Below, in pieces: positions 26,290 to 35,340 of a DNA stretch of 61,656 nt (positions are counted from its first letter, which is position 1; each line of letters starts with the position of its first letter). The position numbers and the translations under genes were made by a program. The stretch is taken from contig JACRMI010000153.1 in the NCBI GenBank assembly GCA_016215025.1, forward strand, positions 1 through 61,656. Direction: 5' to 3'. Below the pieces are notes generated by a model, which did not search any database, had not been told where the DNA came from, and saw nothing but the letters and a program-made list of their open reading frames with translations. The DNA comes from Chloroflexota bacterium (GTDB taxonomy: Bacteria > Chloroflexota > Anaerolineae > UBA4142).

Positions 26290-29200
26290 TTACTCTTCGT
26301 CTTCGTCCTCATCCTCGTCGTCTTCGTCCTCATCCTCATCGTCCTTGTCTTCAAGACTCCAATCTTCTTCGACGGGTTCGTCCAACTGCAAGCTATCGCC
26401 TTCTGTCGCTTCGGTTTCTTCCTCAGGTTCCGTTTCATCCACTTCGTCGCCTTCGGTTTCTTCCGAAGCTCCGATGCTGACTGCACCCTCTAATTCTTCT
26501 TCAGCCTCCGCTTCGCTGTCACCTTTCGTGACGAGCATCTCTTCGAATTCTTCCGCCTCTGCCATTTCTTCATCTTCGAGTCGGATGTCTTCATTCAAAC
26601 GATGACCGCGCCGCCCGGCTAGACCGAGCGAGTCCATCAAATCCGCGCTCTTGCGCGAACGGAAACCGGTGCCTGCTGGAATCAACTTGCCGATGATGAC
26701 GTTTTCTTTCAAGCCGTACAAATTATCCCGCTTGCCGGAGATTGCCGCATCGGACAAAACCGTAATGGTGTGTTGAAAACTCGATGCGCTCAAGAACGAT
26801 TCTGTATTCAACGATGCTTTCGTCACGCCCAGCAACACCGGTTGACCGGTCGCCGCAACTCCGCCGCGCTCCGTAATCGTCGAGTTGATGTCTTCAAACG
26901 ATAATCGATCCACGAGTTGACCGGGCAGCAAATCCGTGTCGCCCGTCGATTTGACGCGCACGAGGCGGAACATTTGGCGCAAAATCATTTCGATGTGTTT
27001 GTCGTGAATATTCACGCCTTGCGAACGATAGACGCGTTGGACCTCTTCGACCAAATACATTTGCGCGGCTTCACGACCCAGGACATTGAGCAAGCGATGC
27101 GGATTCAGCGAACCTTCGGTGAGTTGGTCGCCCGCGTGGACTTTTTGTCCATCTTCGACGCGCAGACGAGCAGTTGCTGGCAACTCGTTGACCGACTCTT
27201 CCTTTTTGTTGTATTTAATAACGACATGACCATTCTCGCGAATGACCTCGCCGCCTTTTGGCGCGACGACATCTATGCCGTTCTTGCCTTTGAATAGTAA
27301 TGTACCGTCATCGATTTTTTCGCCGTCTTTGACGAGCACCCGCGTGCGCGGTGGAACCGCGTACTCATCGCGCTGTACATGCGTCGAAACGATTTTCAAA
27401 AGGCGTTGTCCATTTTCGGCGACGATACGCACAGTGCCATCTTCGTCCGCCATCAACGCTTCGCCTTTGGGATCGCGCGCTTCGAACAATTCTTCGACGC
27501 GTGGCAGACCATGCGTAATATCTTCGACGCCGGCGACGCCACCGGTGTGGAACGTGCGGAGCGTCAACTGCGTGCCTGGCTCGCCAATCGATTGAGCGGC
27601 AATCACGCCCACGGCTTCGCCCATCGCAATGAGCGTACCGCGCGCGAGGTCGCGTCCGTAACACTTGGCGCACAAACCGTGGCGCGATTCGCACGTCAAT
27701 GGACTGCGCATGTACGCCCGGTCAATTTTGGCATTCTCCGCAATCTTCCAACTATCTTCATCGACCAAATCGCCGGTGCTGATGATGATCTCACCTGTTT
27801 TCGGATGCACAATGTTCTTTGCGGCAACCCGCCCAATGACGCGCTCGGCAATAGGTTCGCCTGTGCGCTCCTTGGAACCGGAGTCGAGCCAGACACCCTG
27901 CGGCGTCCCACAGTCTTCTTGCGTGATAATGATCTCTTGCGTCACATCGACCAAACGACGCGTGAGGTAACCCGCGTCGGCAGTCCGCAGCGCGGTGTCA
28001 GCTAGACCCTTGCGTGCGCCATGCGTCGAAATAAAATATTCGAGTGCGGTCAGCCCTTCGCGAAAGTTCGATTTGATCGGCAGCGCGATGATGCGACCGG
28101 CCGGATCCGCCATCAAGCCACGCATCCCAGCCAGTTGGCGAATCGGTTGAAAGCCGCCTTTAGTTGCGCCGCTATTCGCCATGACGCGGATGGGCGACGA
28201 CTCACGCATACCTTTCGCCACGGCTTCGGTCACTTGCTCAGTCGCTTCCGTCCACAACTCAACCGTCTTGACGTACTGCTCTTCGTCCGTAATCAACCCG
28301 CGCCGATACTGCTGCTCGACTTCGTTCACCTCAGCACTGACGCGATCCAAGATCACATATTTTTCCGGCGGCACGGTGATGTCGTCGATGGCGATGGTCA
28401 AGCCACTGCGCGTCGCGTACTTGAAACCAATCTCCTTGATACGGTCAACGATTTCCGCCGTATTTTCCGAACCCAGCTTGGCGTAGACTTCGGCGACGAG
28501 TTCTTTGAGTTTCTTTTTATCGAGCGCATCATTCACGAAACGGAATCCAGGCGGCATGATCTGGTTGAACAACACGCGCCCCACCGTCGTCTCGACCAAT
28601 TCGATTTTCTTGCGCGCGCCTTTCGTAACTTCGACAGGTAATTTGATCTTGGCATGAAGCTCGACGTGACCCAGGTCGTAGGCTAACTCAACCTCATCGA
28701 CCGACGAAAAGATTTTGCCTTCACCCTTCTCGCCTGCCTTGTCCATGGTGAGATAGTAGACGCCCAGCACCATGTCTTTGGTTGGCTCGACAATCGGTTC
28801 GCCTGAGGACGGCTTGAGCAAGTTCTTGGATGCCAACATCAACTCGCGCGCTTCACGTTTGGCGTTTGGACCCAGCGGCACATGCACCGCCATTTGATCG
28901 CCGTCAAAGTCGGCGTTGAATGCCGCGCAGACGAGCGGATGAATTTGAATCGCGCTGCCTTCGACCAGGATCACTTCAAACGCTTGAATACCCAAGCGGT
29001 GAAGAGTCGGCGCGCGATTGAGCAACACGGGATGATCCTTGATAATTTCTTCCAGCACATCCCAGACTTCGGAACTGCTGCGATCCACCAGCCGCTTTGC
29101 CGATTTGATGTTGTGGGCGTAGTTATATTCGACCAGCTTGCGCATGACGAACGGCTTGAACAATTCCAGCGCCATACTCTTAGGTAACCCACATTGATGC

Positions 29201-30786
29201 AATTTCAAATGTGGACCGACGACGATGACGGAACGACCAGAGTAATCGACGCGCTTGCCGAGCAAGTTGCGACGGAAGCGACCTTGCTTGCCTTTGAGCA
29301 AATCCGAAAGCGATTTCAATTTGCGCTGTCCACGCGACGAGACGGCTTTGCCTTTTTGCGAATTGTCGATGAGCGAATCGACGGCTTCTTGTAACATGCG
29401 CTTTTCGTTGTTGACGATGACGTCCGGTGCGCCAAGCTCCAACAATCGTTTCAGTCGATTATTGCGATTAATGACGCGGCGATAGAGGTCGTTCAAATCG
29501 GACGTGGCGAAGCGACCGCCATCGAGTTGCACCATGGGGCGCAAATCGGGCGGGATCACCGGCAGAATCGTGAGGATCATCCACTCGGGGCGATTGTTCG
29601 CTTTGCGGAGCGACTCGACGATGCGCAGGCGCTTGATCGCTTTTTTGCGAAGCTGCTTGGAGCGTGTCCCGCGAATTTCGTGGCGCAGTTCGCGCGCCAT
29701 CACGTCGAGATCGACGCGCTTTAAGATTTCATAAACCGCTTCGGACCCCATCGCGGCTTTGAAAACGCCGCCCCAATGTTCCTGCAATTCGTGGTACCGG
29801 TTCTCGCCAAGGAATTCTTTCTCTTGCAAACTTTTTAGTTCGTCGAACCGGGGTTCATACGCTGCAGTCAGTGAATTGATTTTGGAATCGCGCTGTTCTT
29901 CCAACGTTGCTAATTCTTCTTCGAGCGCATGTTTCTTTTGATCGCGCTCTGCTTGAAACAGGAGCTTTTTGTCTTTTTGTTTCTGCCGAATCTCCTTTTC
30001 GAGTTCGGCAATCCGGTTTTCAATAATGTCGCGCAATTTCTTTTTATGCTTGGACGCAACCTCTTCACCCTCATCGACGATCACCGTATTCGTCGGCTCA
30101 AACACAATCGCCTTGCGTACCTCGCGCCCGGTGTCTTCGAGCTTGCGCTCGACCACTTTGCCCGTGCCGACAATTTCATCGGTCTGCGCGTTCAGTTGGT
30201 CTTCGAGTTTTGCAATCGCCGCTTCCGTTTTCTTTTCAAGTTTTTCCAGATCATCTTCAAATTGTAATTGCTTGCTATCGATTTTATCTTGCAGCGCTTT
30301 GGTCTCGCGCTCGATCTTGTGCTTGAGTTCTTCTTCGAGGCGATGCAGCGCTTTTTGGCGCGCGCCTTCGTCGACGTGCGTAATCATATACTGCGCAAAA
30401 TACAACACGCGGTCGAGATTGCGGCGCGTCACGTCGAGCAACAAACCCAGGTACGACGGCACGCGGCGCGTGTACCACACGTGCGCGACCGGCGCGGCAA
30501 GTTCGATGTGTCCCATGCGCTCGCGCCGCACGCGCGCCGGCGCAACTTCGACGCCGCACTTTTCGCAGACGACGCCCTTGTAGCGAACTTTTTTGTACTT
30601 GCCGCAGTAACATTCCCAATCGCGTGTCGGACCAAAAATTCGTTCGTCGAATAATCCGTCGCGTTCGGGACGCAAGCGGCGATAGTTGATCGTTTCCGGT
30701 TTGGTGACCTCGCCGTACGACCACGCCCGGATTTGATCGGGCGAAGCTAGACTTACGCGAACTGCGCTTAGGTCTCTAATCTCCAT
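26290..30786 (-). CDS. rpoC: RNA polymerase beta' subunit
   Basis: A 1498-residue beta' subunit. The N-terminal zinc site CYCGKYKKVRYKGVVCEKCG and the catalytic NADFDGD at 624-630 are clear, as is the bridge-helix/trigger-loop region. The catalytic motif is about 165 residues later than in E. coli because of a coiled-coil insertion near residues 125-325 (KHKIERETKALQDK ... RQKQKDKKLLFQAE). The C-terminus has an extra tail of about 100 residues that is almost wholly Glu/Asp/Ser/Thr. ATG 30786 with GGAGG 5 nt upstream. rpoB is not adjacent: galK lies upstream on the same strand, after a 250-nt leader with its own promoter. Confidence 0.97.
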   Translation of the reverse strand: MEIRDLSAVRVSLASPDQIRAWSYGEVTKPETINYRRLRPERDGLFDERIFGPTRDWECYCGKYKKVRYKGVVCEKCGVEVAPARVRRERMGHIELAAPVAHVWYTRRVPSYLGLLLDVTRRNLDRVLYFAQYMITHVDEGARQKALHRLEEELKHKIERETKALQDKIDSKQLQFEDDLEKLEKKTEAAIAKLEDQLNAQTDEIVGTGKVVERKLEDTGREVRKAIVFEPTNTVIVDEGEEVASKHKKKLRDIIENRIAELEKEIRQKQKDKKLLFQAERDQKKHALEEELATLEEQRDSKINSLTAAYEPRFDELKSLQEKEFLGENRYHELQEHWGGVFKAAMGSEAVYEILKRVDLDVMARELRHEIRGTRSKQLRKKAIKRLRIVESLRKANNRPEWMILTILPVIPPDLRPMVQLDGGRFATSDLNDLYRRVINRNNRLKRLLELGAPDVIVNNEKRMLQEAVDSLIDNSQKGKAVSSRGQRKLKSLSDLLKGKQGRFRRNLLGKRVDYSGRSVIVVGPHLKLHQCGLPKSMALELFKPFVMRKLVEYNYAHNIKSAKRLVDRSSSEVWDVLEEIIKDHPVLLNRAPTLHRLGIQAFEVILVEGSAIQIHPLVCAAFNADFDGDQMAVHVPLGPNAKREARELMLASKNLLKPSSGEPIVEPTKDMVLGVYYLTMDKAGEKGEGKIFSSVDEVELAYDLGHVELHAKIKLPVEVTKGARKKIELVETTVGRVLFNQIMPPGFRFVNDALDKKKLKELVAEVYAKLGSENTAEIVDRIKEIGFKYATRSGLTIAIDDITVPPEKYVILDRVSAEVNEVEQQYRRGLITDEEQYVKTVELWTEATEQVTEAVAKGMRESSPIRVMANSGATKGGFQPIRQLAGMRGLMADPAGRIIALPIKSNFREGLTALEYFISTHGARKGLADTALRTADAGYLTRRLVDVTQEIIITQEDCGTPQGVWLDSGSKERTGEPIAERVIGRVAAKNIVHPKTGEIIISTGDLVDEDSWKIAENAKIDRAYMRSPLTCESRHGLCAKCYGRDLARGTLIAMGEAVGVIAAQSIGEPGTQLTLRTFHTGGVAGVEDITHGLPRVEELFEARDPKGEALMADEDGTVRIVAENGQRLLKIVSTHVQRDEYAVPPRTRVLVKDGEKIDDGTLLFKGKNGIDVVAPKGGEVIRENGHVVIKYNKKEESVNELPATARLRVEDGQKVHAGDQLTEGSLNPHRLLNVLGREAAQMYLVEEVQRVYRSQGVNIHDKHIEMILRQMFRLVRVKSTGDTDLLPGQLVDRLSFEDINSTITERGGVAATGQPVLLGVTKASLNTESFLSASSFQHTITVLSDAAISGKRDNLYGLKENVIIGKLIPAGTGFRSRKSADLMDSLGLAGRRGHRLNEDIRLEDEEMAEAEEFEEMLVTKGDSEAEAEEELEGAVSIGASEETEGDEVDETEPEEETEATEGDSLQLDEPVEEDWSLEDKDDEDEDEDDEDEDEDEE

Positions 30787-31030
30787 TAAACCTCCGAGTC
30801 GAACAGACATCGGTTTGCATCGCTATCACTGGATTGAAATAAAAATGGCAATGGGAATACACGGCGCGATGAGGAGCGCGCGGACGGAGACAAGTCGTGG
30901 AAAAGAAACGAAGGTTGCCGGGGTGATTCAGGAACAGAGGTGGGACAATAGGCAAGGATGCTCCCGTTCGTCGCGGCACCGCTGCCACGAAACGACCTCA
31001 ACGCACCAAGTGCGATTTTAACCTTGCCTA
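30787..31030 (-). other. Long 5' leader of rpoC
   Basis: About 240 nt of untranslated leader from the promoter at 31032-31059 to the ATG. No protein is seen in it. It is pyrimidine-rich in the middle and contains an in-frame ATG 24 nt before the chosen start. No known ribosomal leader or riboswitch is recognised. A control element is possible because rpoC is here uncoupled from rpoB. Confidence 0.4.
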
Positions 31031-31031
31031 G

Positions 31032-31059
31032 ATTATAGTCGGGGAGATAATTGTGTCAA
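31032..31059 (-). promoter_or_regulatory. Promoter of rpoC
   Basis: Reading the minus strand: consensus TTGACA (31059-31054), 16-nt spacer, consensus TATAAT (31037-31032). Confidence 0.85.
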
Positions 31060-31103
31060 GAAAGAACAGGGGTTCTGCGGAAAAAAGGCGATTTTAGGGC
31101 GTT

Positions 31104-32252
31104 TCAAGCCAGTTTTCCCGCCCCAGCCATCGCATGACATGCGTAAACTTGGGGTGTCAACCCAGTTTGACGTTGGTATTCGCGCGCAACATTCGCGACG
31201 AACGCGTCCACCGATTTGTCTTCGACGAGATTCACGGTGCAGCCGCCGAATCCCGCGCCGGTCAAGCGCGCACCGAGACAGCCGGGCTGCTGTCGCGCAA
31301 TCTCGACCATCGTATCGAGTTCCGCGCAACTCACTTGATAATCGTCGCGCAGACTCTCATGCGATGCGTTCATCAGCTTGCCGAACGTCGTCAAATCATT
31401 TTGTTTCGCCGCTTCAACCGCTTGAAGCACGCGTGCGTTTTCGGTGACGACGTGCCGTGCGCGCTTTGCCACCATCGGCGGCAAATCTTTTTCGGAACGC
31501 TCAAATCGATCAAACGAAACATCGCGCAGCGCTTTCACGCCGAAAAATTTTGCCGCTTGTTCGCATTCTGCGCGCCGCGTGTTGTACTCTGAATCGACTA
31601 GACCGCGGCGCTTGCTGGTATCGCACACGACAAACGTCACGCCATGCGGCAACGTTACATTCTGGTACGATAAATCGCGACAGTCGATGAGCAATGCGCT
31701 GTCCGTTTGCGCAAGCGCAGAAATGAATTGGTCCATGATGCCGCTCTTGACGCCGACAAATTCGTTCTCGGCTCGCTGGCATAATCGCACAATCTCTAAT
31801 TTACTAATCTCTAATTCACTCATCTCCCTAAACATCGTCGCCGTGCAGACTTCCAGTGCCGCACTCGACGACAAGCCCGAACCGATTGGCACATCGCCAT
31901 GCATCATCAAATCGACGCCGCTGAGCAACAAGCCGCGCGCTTGCATCGCCCACGCGACGCCGCGCACATAGTTGCTCCATTTGTTTTTTTCGACGCGTTC
32001 AATCGGCGCGTCAAGCGAGAATTCCGCTTGCGCCTCACGCAAATCTAGCGCGACCATGCGCACGATGCGGTCATTACGTTTGCGCGCGGCGATAAGCATC
32101 GCGCGATCGATCGCAATCGGCAGCACAAAGCCGTCGTTGTAATCGGTATGCTCGCCGATGAGATTCACACGACCCGGCGCGCGGAAAATGTGTTTGGGTG
32201 AAACAGAAAAATGTTTAGTGAATTCAGTTCGAAGAGTTTCAAGGTTTGTCAT
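31104..32252 (-). CDS. galK: Galactokinase
   Basis: A 382-residue GHMP kinase. The galactokinase signature GRVNLIGEHTDYNDGFVLP is near residues 26-44, the ATP loop GSGLSSSAALEV is in the middle, the substrate segment KSGIMDQF follows, and the C-terminal LTGAGFGGC motif is present. It phosphorylates galactose to galactose-1-phosphate, the substrate of the GalT encoded just upstream on the same strand. ATG 32252 is chosen at the conserved start. The segment MSELEISKLEIV (31790-31825) is encoded by an almost exact tandem copy of ATTAGAGATTAG-like words, but it fits the family length. Confidence 0.95.
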   Translation of the reverse strand: MTNLETLRTEFTKHFSVSPKHIFRAPGRVNLIGEHTDYNDGFVLPIAIDRAMLIAARKRNDRIVRMVALDLREAQAEFSLDAPIERVEKNKWSNYVRGVAWAMQARGLLLSGVDLMMHGDVPIGSGLSSSAALEVCTATMFREMSELEISKLEIVRLCQRAENEFVGVKSGIMDQFISALAQTDSALLIDCRDLSYQNVTLPHGVTFVVCDTSKRRGLVDSEYNTRRAECEQAAKFFGVKALRDVSFDRFERSEKDLPPMVAKRARHVVTENARVLQAVEAAKQNDLTTFGKLMNASHESLRDDYQVSCAELDTMVEIARQQPGCLGARLTGAGFGGCTVNLVEDKSVDAFVANVAREYQRQTGLTPQVYACHAMAGAGKLA

Positions 32253-32268
32253 TTTAATTCCAAGTCGC

Positions 32269-32380
32269 CATGGCTGTGGCGAATGGCTGTGCCGCACTTT
32301 GGCACAGTCACGCCACAGTCAGTCAGTCGCCAGCCACGCATAAGCGGTCTGACGACTGACTACTGATTACTGACTGCTGC
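32269..32380. repeat. CTGTGC hairpin C4 followed by word-repeat W12
   Basis: Nested stems: GGCTGTGGC (32272-32280) with GCCACAGTC (32312-32320), and GGCTGTGCC (32285-32293) with GGCACAGTC (32301-32309). Then CAGTCAGTCAGTC words and CTGACTACTGATTACTGAC complements; perfect 9-bp pair 32321-32329/32353-32361. The right end supplies the last codons and stop of galT. Confidence 0.8.
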
Positions 32381-33410
32381 GATAAAGTGTTTCGCTCATT
32401 TCGCGCAAGCGTGCTGCGACGGTTTCAGCCGTCAAATCGCGCTGCGGATTCGCGAGCATTTCGTAGCCGACCATGAATTTGCGCACGGTTGCGCTGCGTA
32501 ACAGCGGTGGATAGTAATGCGCGTGCAGATGCATTTCGGAATAAGGTGTCCGCTCAGTAGGCGCTTGATGCCAGCCCATCGAGTACGGAAACGAAACTTG
32601 GAAGAGATTATCGTACCGTGTCGTCAAGCGCTTGACGATGTCGGCGAGGGCGTCACGCTCTGCATCGGTCAAATCGATCAGGGAACCGATGTGTCGCCGT
32701 GCGAGGAGCATCGTCTCAAAGGGCCACACCGCCCAAAATGGAACGACGACGACAAAGTGCTCGTTCTGCAAAACGATGCGCTCCAACTTATTGAGTTCGA
32801 TTTTTATATAGTCGCATAACAAGCACGAACCATGGGATTCGCGATATTCATTTTGCGCGCGTAATTCCTTGGCGGGTTCAGTCGGAATGTGCTCATTCGC
32901 CCAGACCTGGCAATGCGGATGCGGATTGCTTGCCCCCATTGCCGCGCCCTTGTTTTCAAATACCTGAACATAGTTGACGAAATCGAGTGCGCCCAGCTCG
33001 CGCGTTTGCTCAATCCACACATCGACCACGCGGCGAATATCGGCGACCGACATATCAGGGAGCGTCAGATCATGGCGCTGCGAAAAACAAATCACACGAC
33101 AGACTCCGCGTTCGCTCGTCGCGCGGACTAACCCACGCTCGTCGATTTCCTCTGCCGGCGTGTTTGACATTAGCGCCGCGAAATCATTTTCGAAAACGAA
33201 TGTCCCGTCGTATGGTGGATTGCGCTTGCCGCCCGCGCGCTCATTGCCTGGGCAAAGATAACACGTTGGGTCGTACGGCGGACGAGAATCTGGCGGTTGC
33301 GTTTCGATTTGACCAAGCCAGGGTCGCTGGGTGCGATGCGGCGATACAAGAATCCATTCGTTCGTCAGTGGATTAAATCGTCGATGTGGTTGAGTGAAAA
33401 TGTCTGTCAT
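32367..33410 (-). CDS. galT: Galactose-1-phosphate uridylyltransferase
   Basis: A 347-residue HIT-superfamily enzyme that swaps UDP between UDP-glucose and galactose-1-phosphate. The zinc site CYLCPGNERAGG is at about 51-62, and the nucleophile motif is SNPHPHCQVW. ATG 33410 precedes TDIFTQPHRRFNPLTNEW, the usual start. The last four residues before the stop (RSSQ) fall inside repeat W12, so the native C-terminus may have been replaced. Together with GalK this gives the Leloir route; galE and galM are not seen nearby. Confidence 0.95.
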   Translation of the reverse strand: MTDIFTQPHRRFNPLTNEWILVSPHRTQRPWLGQIETQPPDSRPPYDPTCYLCPGNERAGGKRNPPYDGTFVFENDFAALMSNTPAEEIDERGLVRATSERGVCRVICFSQRHDLTLPDMSVADIRRVVDVWIEQTRELGALDFVNYVQVFENKGAAMGASNPHPHCQVWANEHIPTEPAKELRAQNEYRESHGSCLLCDYIKIELNKLERIVLQNEHFVVVVPFWAVWPFETMLLARRHIGSLIDLTDAERDALADIVKRLTTRYDNLFQVSFPYSMGWHQAPTERTPYSEMHLHAHYYPPLLRSATVRKFMVGYEMLANPQRDLTAETVAARLREMSETLYRSSQ

Positions 33411-33437
33411 CAAATGTCTCTGTTATTGTAGTATTCC

Positions 33438-33571
33438 ATGTTCAGTGTTCAGTGTTCAGTATGCAGTGTGACGTGTTGCGTGTTGCGTGCTGCGTGTTCC
33501 GTTCCAAGCATCCAATCTGACTACTGAAAACTGAATACTGACTACTGACTACTGATTTTTGATTACTGATT
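33438..33571. repeat. Word-repeat element W13
   Basis: TTCAGTGTTCAGTGTTCAGT, then GTGTTGCGTGTTGCGTGCTGCG words, then CTACTGAAAACTGAATACTG and ACTACTGACTACTGATT words in the complementary sense. The ROK kinase stop (33549) and its last seven codons lie within it; it separates that gene from galT. Confidence 0.8.
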
Positions 33572-34535
33572 CCGCCAGTGCAATGGCTCCCCACAGCGGA
33601 GCGTCATCGCTAAAGGCAGCGGGAATAATATTGATGCGATGTTGCGGCAAGGTGTTTGAGCGTGCGGATTCGCGCACAACCGACCACCAGCGTTCACCCG
33701 ATTTGGTTATGCCGCCGCCTAACACGACGCGCTCCGGATTCATCAACGTTATTGCGGTGCCGATTCCGAAACCCAGCGCGCGCGCCGCATCGTCCATCAC
33801 TTGCTGTGCGAGTTCATCGCCGCTATTCGCAGTTTGAGCAACCATTGCGCCGGTGACTTGATCGATTTGATTTCCACAGAGTTCCCTCAGTTCCTTTCCC
33901 TTTCCTGGATTTTCCTTCAGCAACTCTTTCGCTCGATTCGCAATCGCCGTTCCGCTTGCCATGATCTCCACGCAGCCGTGACGACCGCAAACGCAGAGCG
34001 GCCCATTGCGATCAGCAATCGTGTGACCGATTTCGCCTGCCATCGCATCTGCGCCATTCCAAATTTTTCCGCCGATCACCCAACCGCCGCCGACGCCGGT
34101 ACTCACCGTGACGTAAAGTAGAGACGTTACACGCTTCGCGAACGTCTCTACCAGCCCCGCGCCGAAGGTGTATTCGCCGAGCGCAGCGACATTCGCATCG
34201 TTATCGACGCTGGCAGGCGCGCCGAATTCTGATTGCAATTGGGCCCGCAACGGCGTATCTTCCCAGCCCGGCACATGATGCGACAAAATCACACGCCCAT
34301 GCGCCGCATCGACGGGACCGCCAAAGCTGACGCCAATCGCCGCGGGCTTGCGGTCGCCGAGCAATTTATGCGCGAGCGCGAGCATTTCGGCTTGTTCGTA
34401 GCGCGCATCCTTTTCGCGCCGCGACATGTGGCGATCGATCGCCAGCCATTCACGCTCGCCACGCCGCGCAATCGCCGCTGAAAGTTTCGTGCCGCCGTAA
34501 TCGAGCGCGAGGAAAATTTCGTCAGTGCGGGTCAT
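33549..34535 (-). CDS. ROK-family sugar kinase (glucokinase-like)
   Basis: A 328-residue ASKHA-fold kinase. The N-terminal ATP segment LDYGGTKLSAAI, VDNDANVAALGE with the catalytic Asp, the ROK zinc site (GHTI...CVCGRHGCVE) and VLGGGI are all visible. Members phosphorylate glucose, mannose, N-acetyl sugars or allose; the specific sugar is not clear. Between YTFGAGL and LYVTVSTG it has about 10 extra residues encoded by a palindromic repeat (34118-34151). The start overlaps the SIS gene by 14 nt, so the pair probably handles one sugar phosphate. Confidence 0.88.
   Translation of the reverse strand: MTRTDEIFLALDYGGTKLSAAIARRGEREWLAIDRHMSRREKDARYEQAEMLALAHKLLGDRKPAAIGVSFGGPVDAAHGRVILSHHVPGWEDTPLRAQLQSEFGAPASVDNDANVAALGEYTFGAGLVETFAKRVTSLLYVTVSTGVGGGWVIGGKIWNGADAMAGEIGHTIADRNGPLCVCGRHGCVEIMASGTAIANRAKELLKENPGKGKELRELCGNQIDQVTGAMVAQTANSGDELAQQVMDDAARALGFGIGTAITLMNPERVVLGGGITKSGERWWSVVRESARSNTLPQHRINIIPAAFSDDAPLWGAIALAESVIKNQ
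34118..34151. repeat. Palindromic repeat inserted in frame in the ROK kinase gene
   Basis: GTAGAGACGTT (34118-34128) with AACGTCTCTAC (34141-34151), a perfect 11-bp inverted repeat with a 12-nt loop. Encodes VETFAKRVTSL on the minus strand. GTAGAGACGTT palindromes are usually dispersed intergenic repeats, for example in cyanobacteria. Confidence 0.85.
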
Positions 34536-35085
34536 GGTGGAGCTTGAGCATTTCGCACATTGCGTGCGTCAGCGCGAGATGAACGTCTTCGATTTGCGCC
34601 ATCAAGTCGGATGGAACGTTAATGTGCTGCTCGACCAAATCCTTCATCTTGCCGCCCGCAAAACCGGAAAAGCCAATAGTCGCCACCCCCAGCTTATTCG
34701 CCGTCTCCATCGCGCGCAAAATATTCGGCGAGTTGCCGCTGCCGCTGAACCCAATGGCGAGGTCGCCGCGCTGGGCGTGCGTGATGAGCGGTTCAGCAAA
34801 AACCGAATCGAAACTGACATCATTGGCGTACGCCGTCAGCGTGGGCATCATATCGACGAGCGAGATGACCTTAAACCGCGGACGAGTGGGCTGCACCGTA
34901 CCCTTGCCCAAATCGCACGCAAAGTGAGACGCCGTAGAGCCGCTGCCGCCGTTACCAAACACAAAAACGCGTCGTCCTTCGACGCGGGCTTGTTCCAGTT
35001 GCGCGATCACTTGATCGACCTTGTCCAACGCAATCTTATTGAACAGTTTCGCTTCGATTTCAAAGTATTCTTTCAGGGTATTCAT
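34522..35085 (-). CDS. SIS-domain phosphosugar isomerase (GmhA-like)
   Basis: A 187-residue single SIS domain. The phosphosugar-binding FGNGGSGSTASHFACDLGKG and FSGSGNSPNI segments match the GmhA/DiaA branch. GmhA converts sedoheptulose-7-phosphate to heptose-7-phosphate for heptose nucleotide synthesis. Because no other heptose genes are present and a ROK kinase overlaps it, another phosphosugar is possible. ATG 35085 with a GGAGGT site is preferred over the two GTGs before it. Confidence 0.85.
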   Translation of the reverse strand: MNTLKEYFEIEAKLFNKIALDKVDQVIAQLEQARVEGRRVFVFGNGGSGSTASHFACDLGKGTVQPTRPRFKVISLVDMMPTLTAYANDVSFDSVFAEPLITHAQRGDLAIGFSGSGNSPNILRAMETANKLGVATIGFSGFAGGKMKDLVEQHINVPSDLMAQIEDVHLALTHAMCEMLKLHHDPH

Positions 35086-35103
35086 CACCACCTCCGAGGG
35101 CAG

Positions 35104-35109
35104 ATTATA
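35104..35109 (-). promoter_or_regulatory. Putative -10 box of the SIS/ROK operon
   Basis: TATAAT on the minus strand 19 nt before the ATG, with a weak TTCAAC-like -35 about 18 nt further up. The leader would be only about 12 nt and contains the GGAGG site. Confidence 0.45.
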
Positions 35110-35160
35110 TCACATTTGTCCGAAGGCGTTGAAAGTTTAAAAACCTTTACCTCAAAATTA

Positions 35161-35189
35161 TTGACAGCCATTGTAAACTGGATTATTAT
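35161..35189 (+). promoter_or_regulatory. Promoter of the riboswitch/subtilase transcript
   Basis: Consensus TTGACA (35161-35166), 17-nt spacer, TATTAT (35184-35189). The transcript would begin near 35196 and enter the riboswitch about 60 nt later. Confidence 0.75.
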
Positions 35190-35256
35190 TCTCACGTAAG
35201 CTAGCAAGTTGATAAACATGTGATGGCGCATGGTGGGACAAGGATGGTTCCAAGAC

Positions 35257-35340
35257 TAGCGGATGCGACAAACTCTGGCGAGATTGGTAACTAAAATTGG
35301 ACGCTATGCCAGAGGGAGCAAATAGCGTAACCGGCCGTTG
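35257..35340 (+). promoter_or_regulatory. c-di-GMP-II-type riboswitch aptamer
   Basis: The RNA forms a pseudoknot of the class II c-di-GMP type. Stem CTCTGGC (35273-35279) pairs with GCCAGAG (35308-35314); the loop strand ACGCTAT (35301-35307) pairs with ATAGCGT (35322-35328). The conserved AAATTGG before the pseudoknot strand and AACCGGCC after it match the Clostridium aptamer layout as I remember it (AAAUUGG...GUGCAACCGACC). P1 could be TAGCGG (35257-35262) with CCGTTG (35335-35340). The same CCGTTG is the first strand of the terminator downstream, so ligand binding and termination would exclude each other, predicting an ON switch. Ligand identity is inferred from the match. Confidence 0.8.

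Noticed and set aside
26225..26605. Serine-rich plus-strand frame at the end of rpoC
   Set aside because: The poly-Ser stretch is only the complement of the Glu/Asp codons of the rpoC acidic tail.
33420..33575. Possible CRISPR array from repeated TTCAGTG/ACTGACT words
   Set aside because: The words are too short (7-10 nt), vary from copy to copy, have no unique spacers of regular length, and switch to the reverse complement; no cas gene is near.
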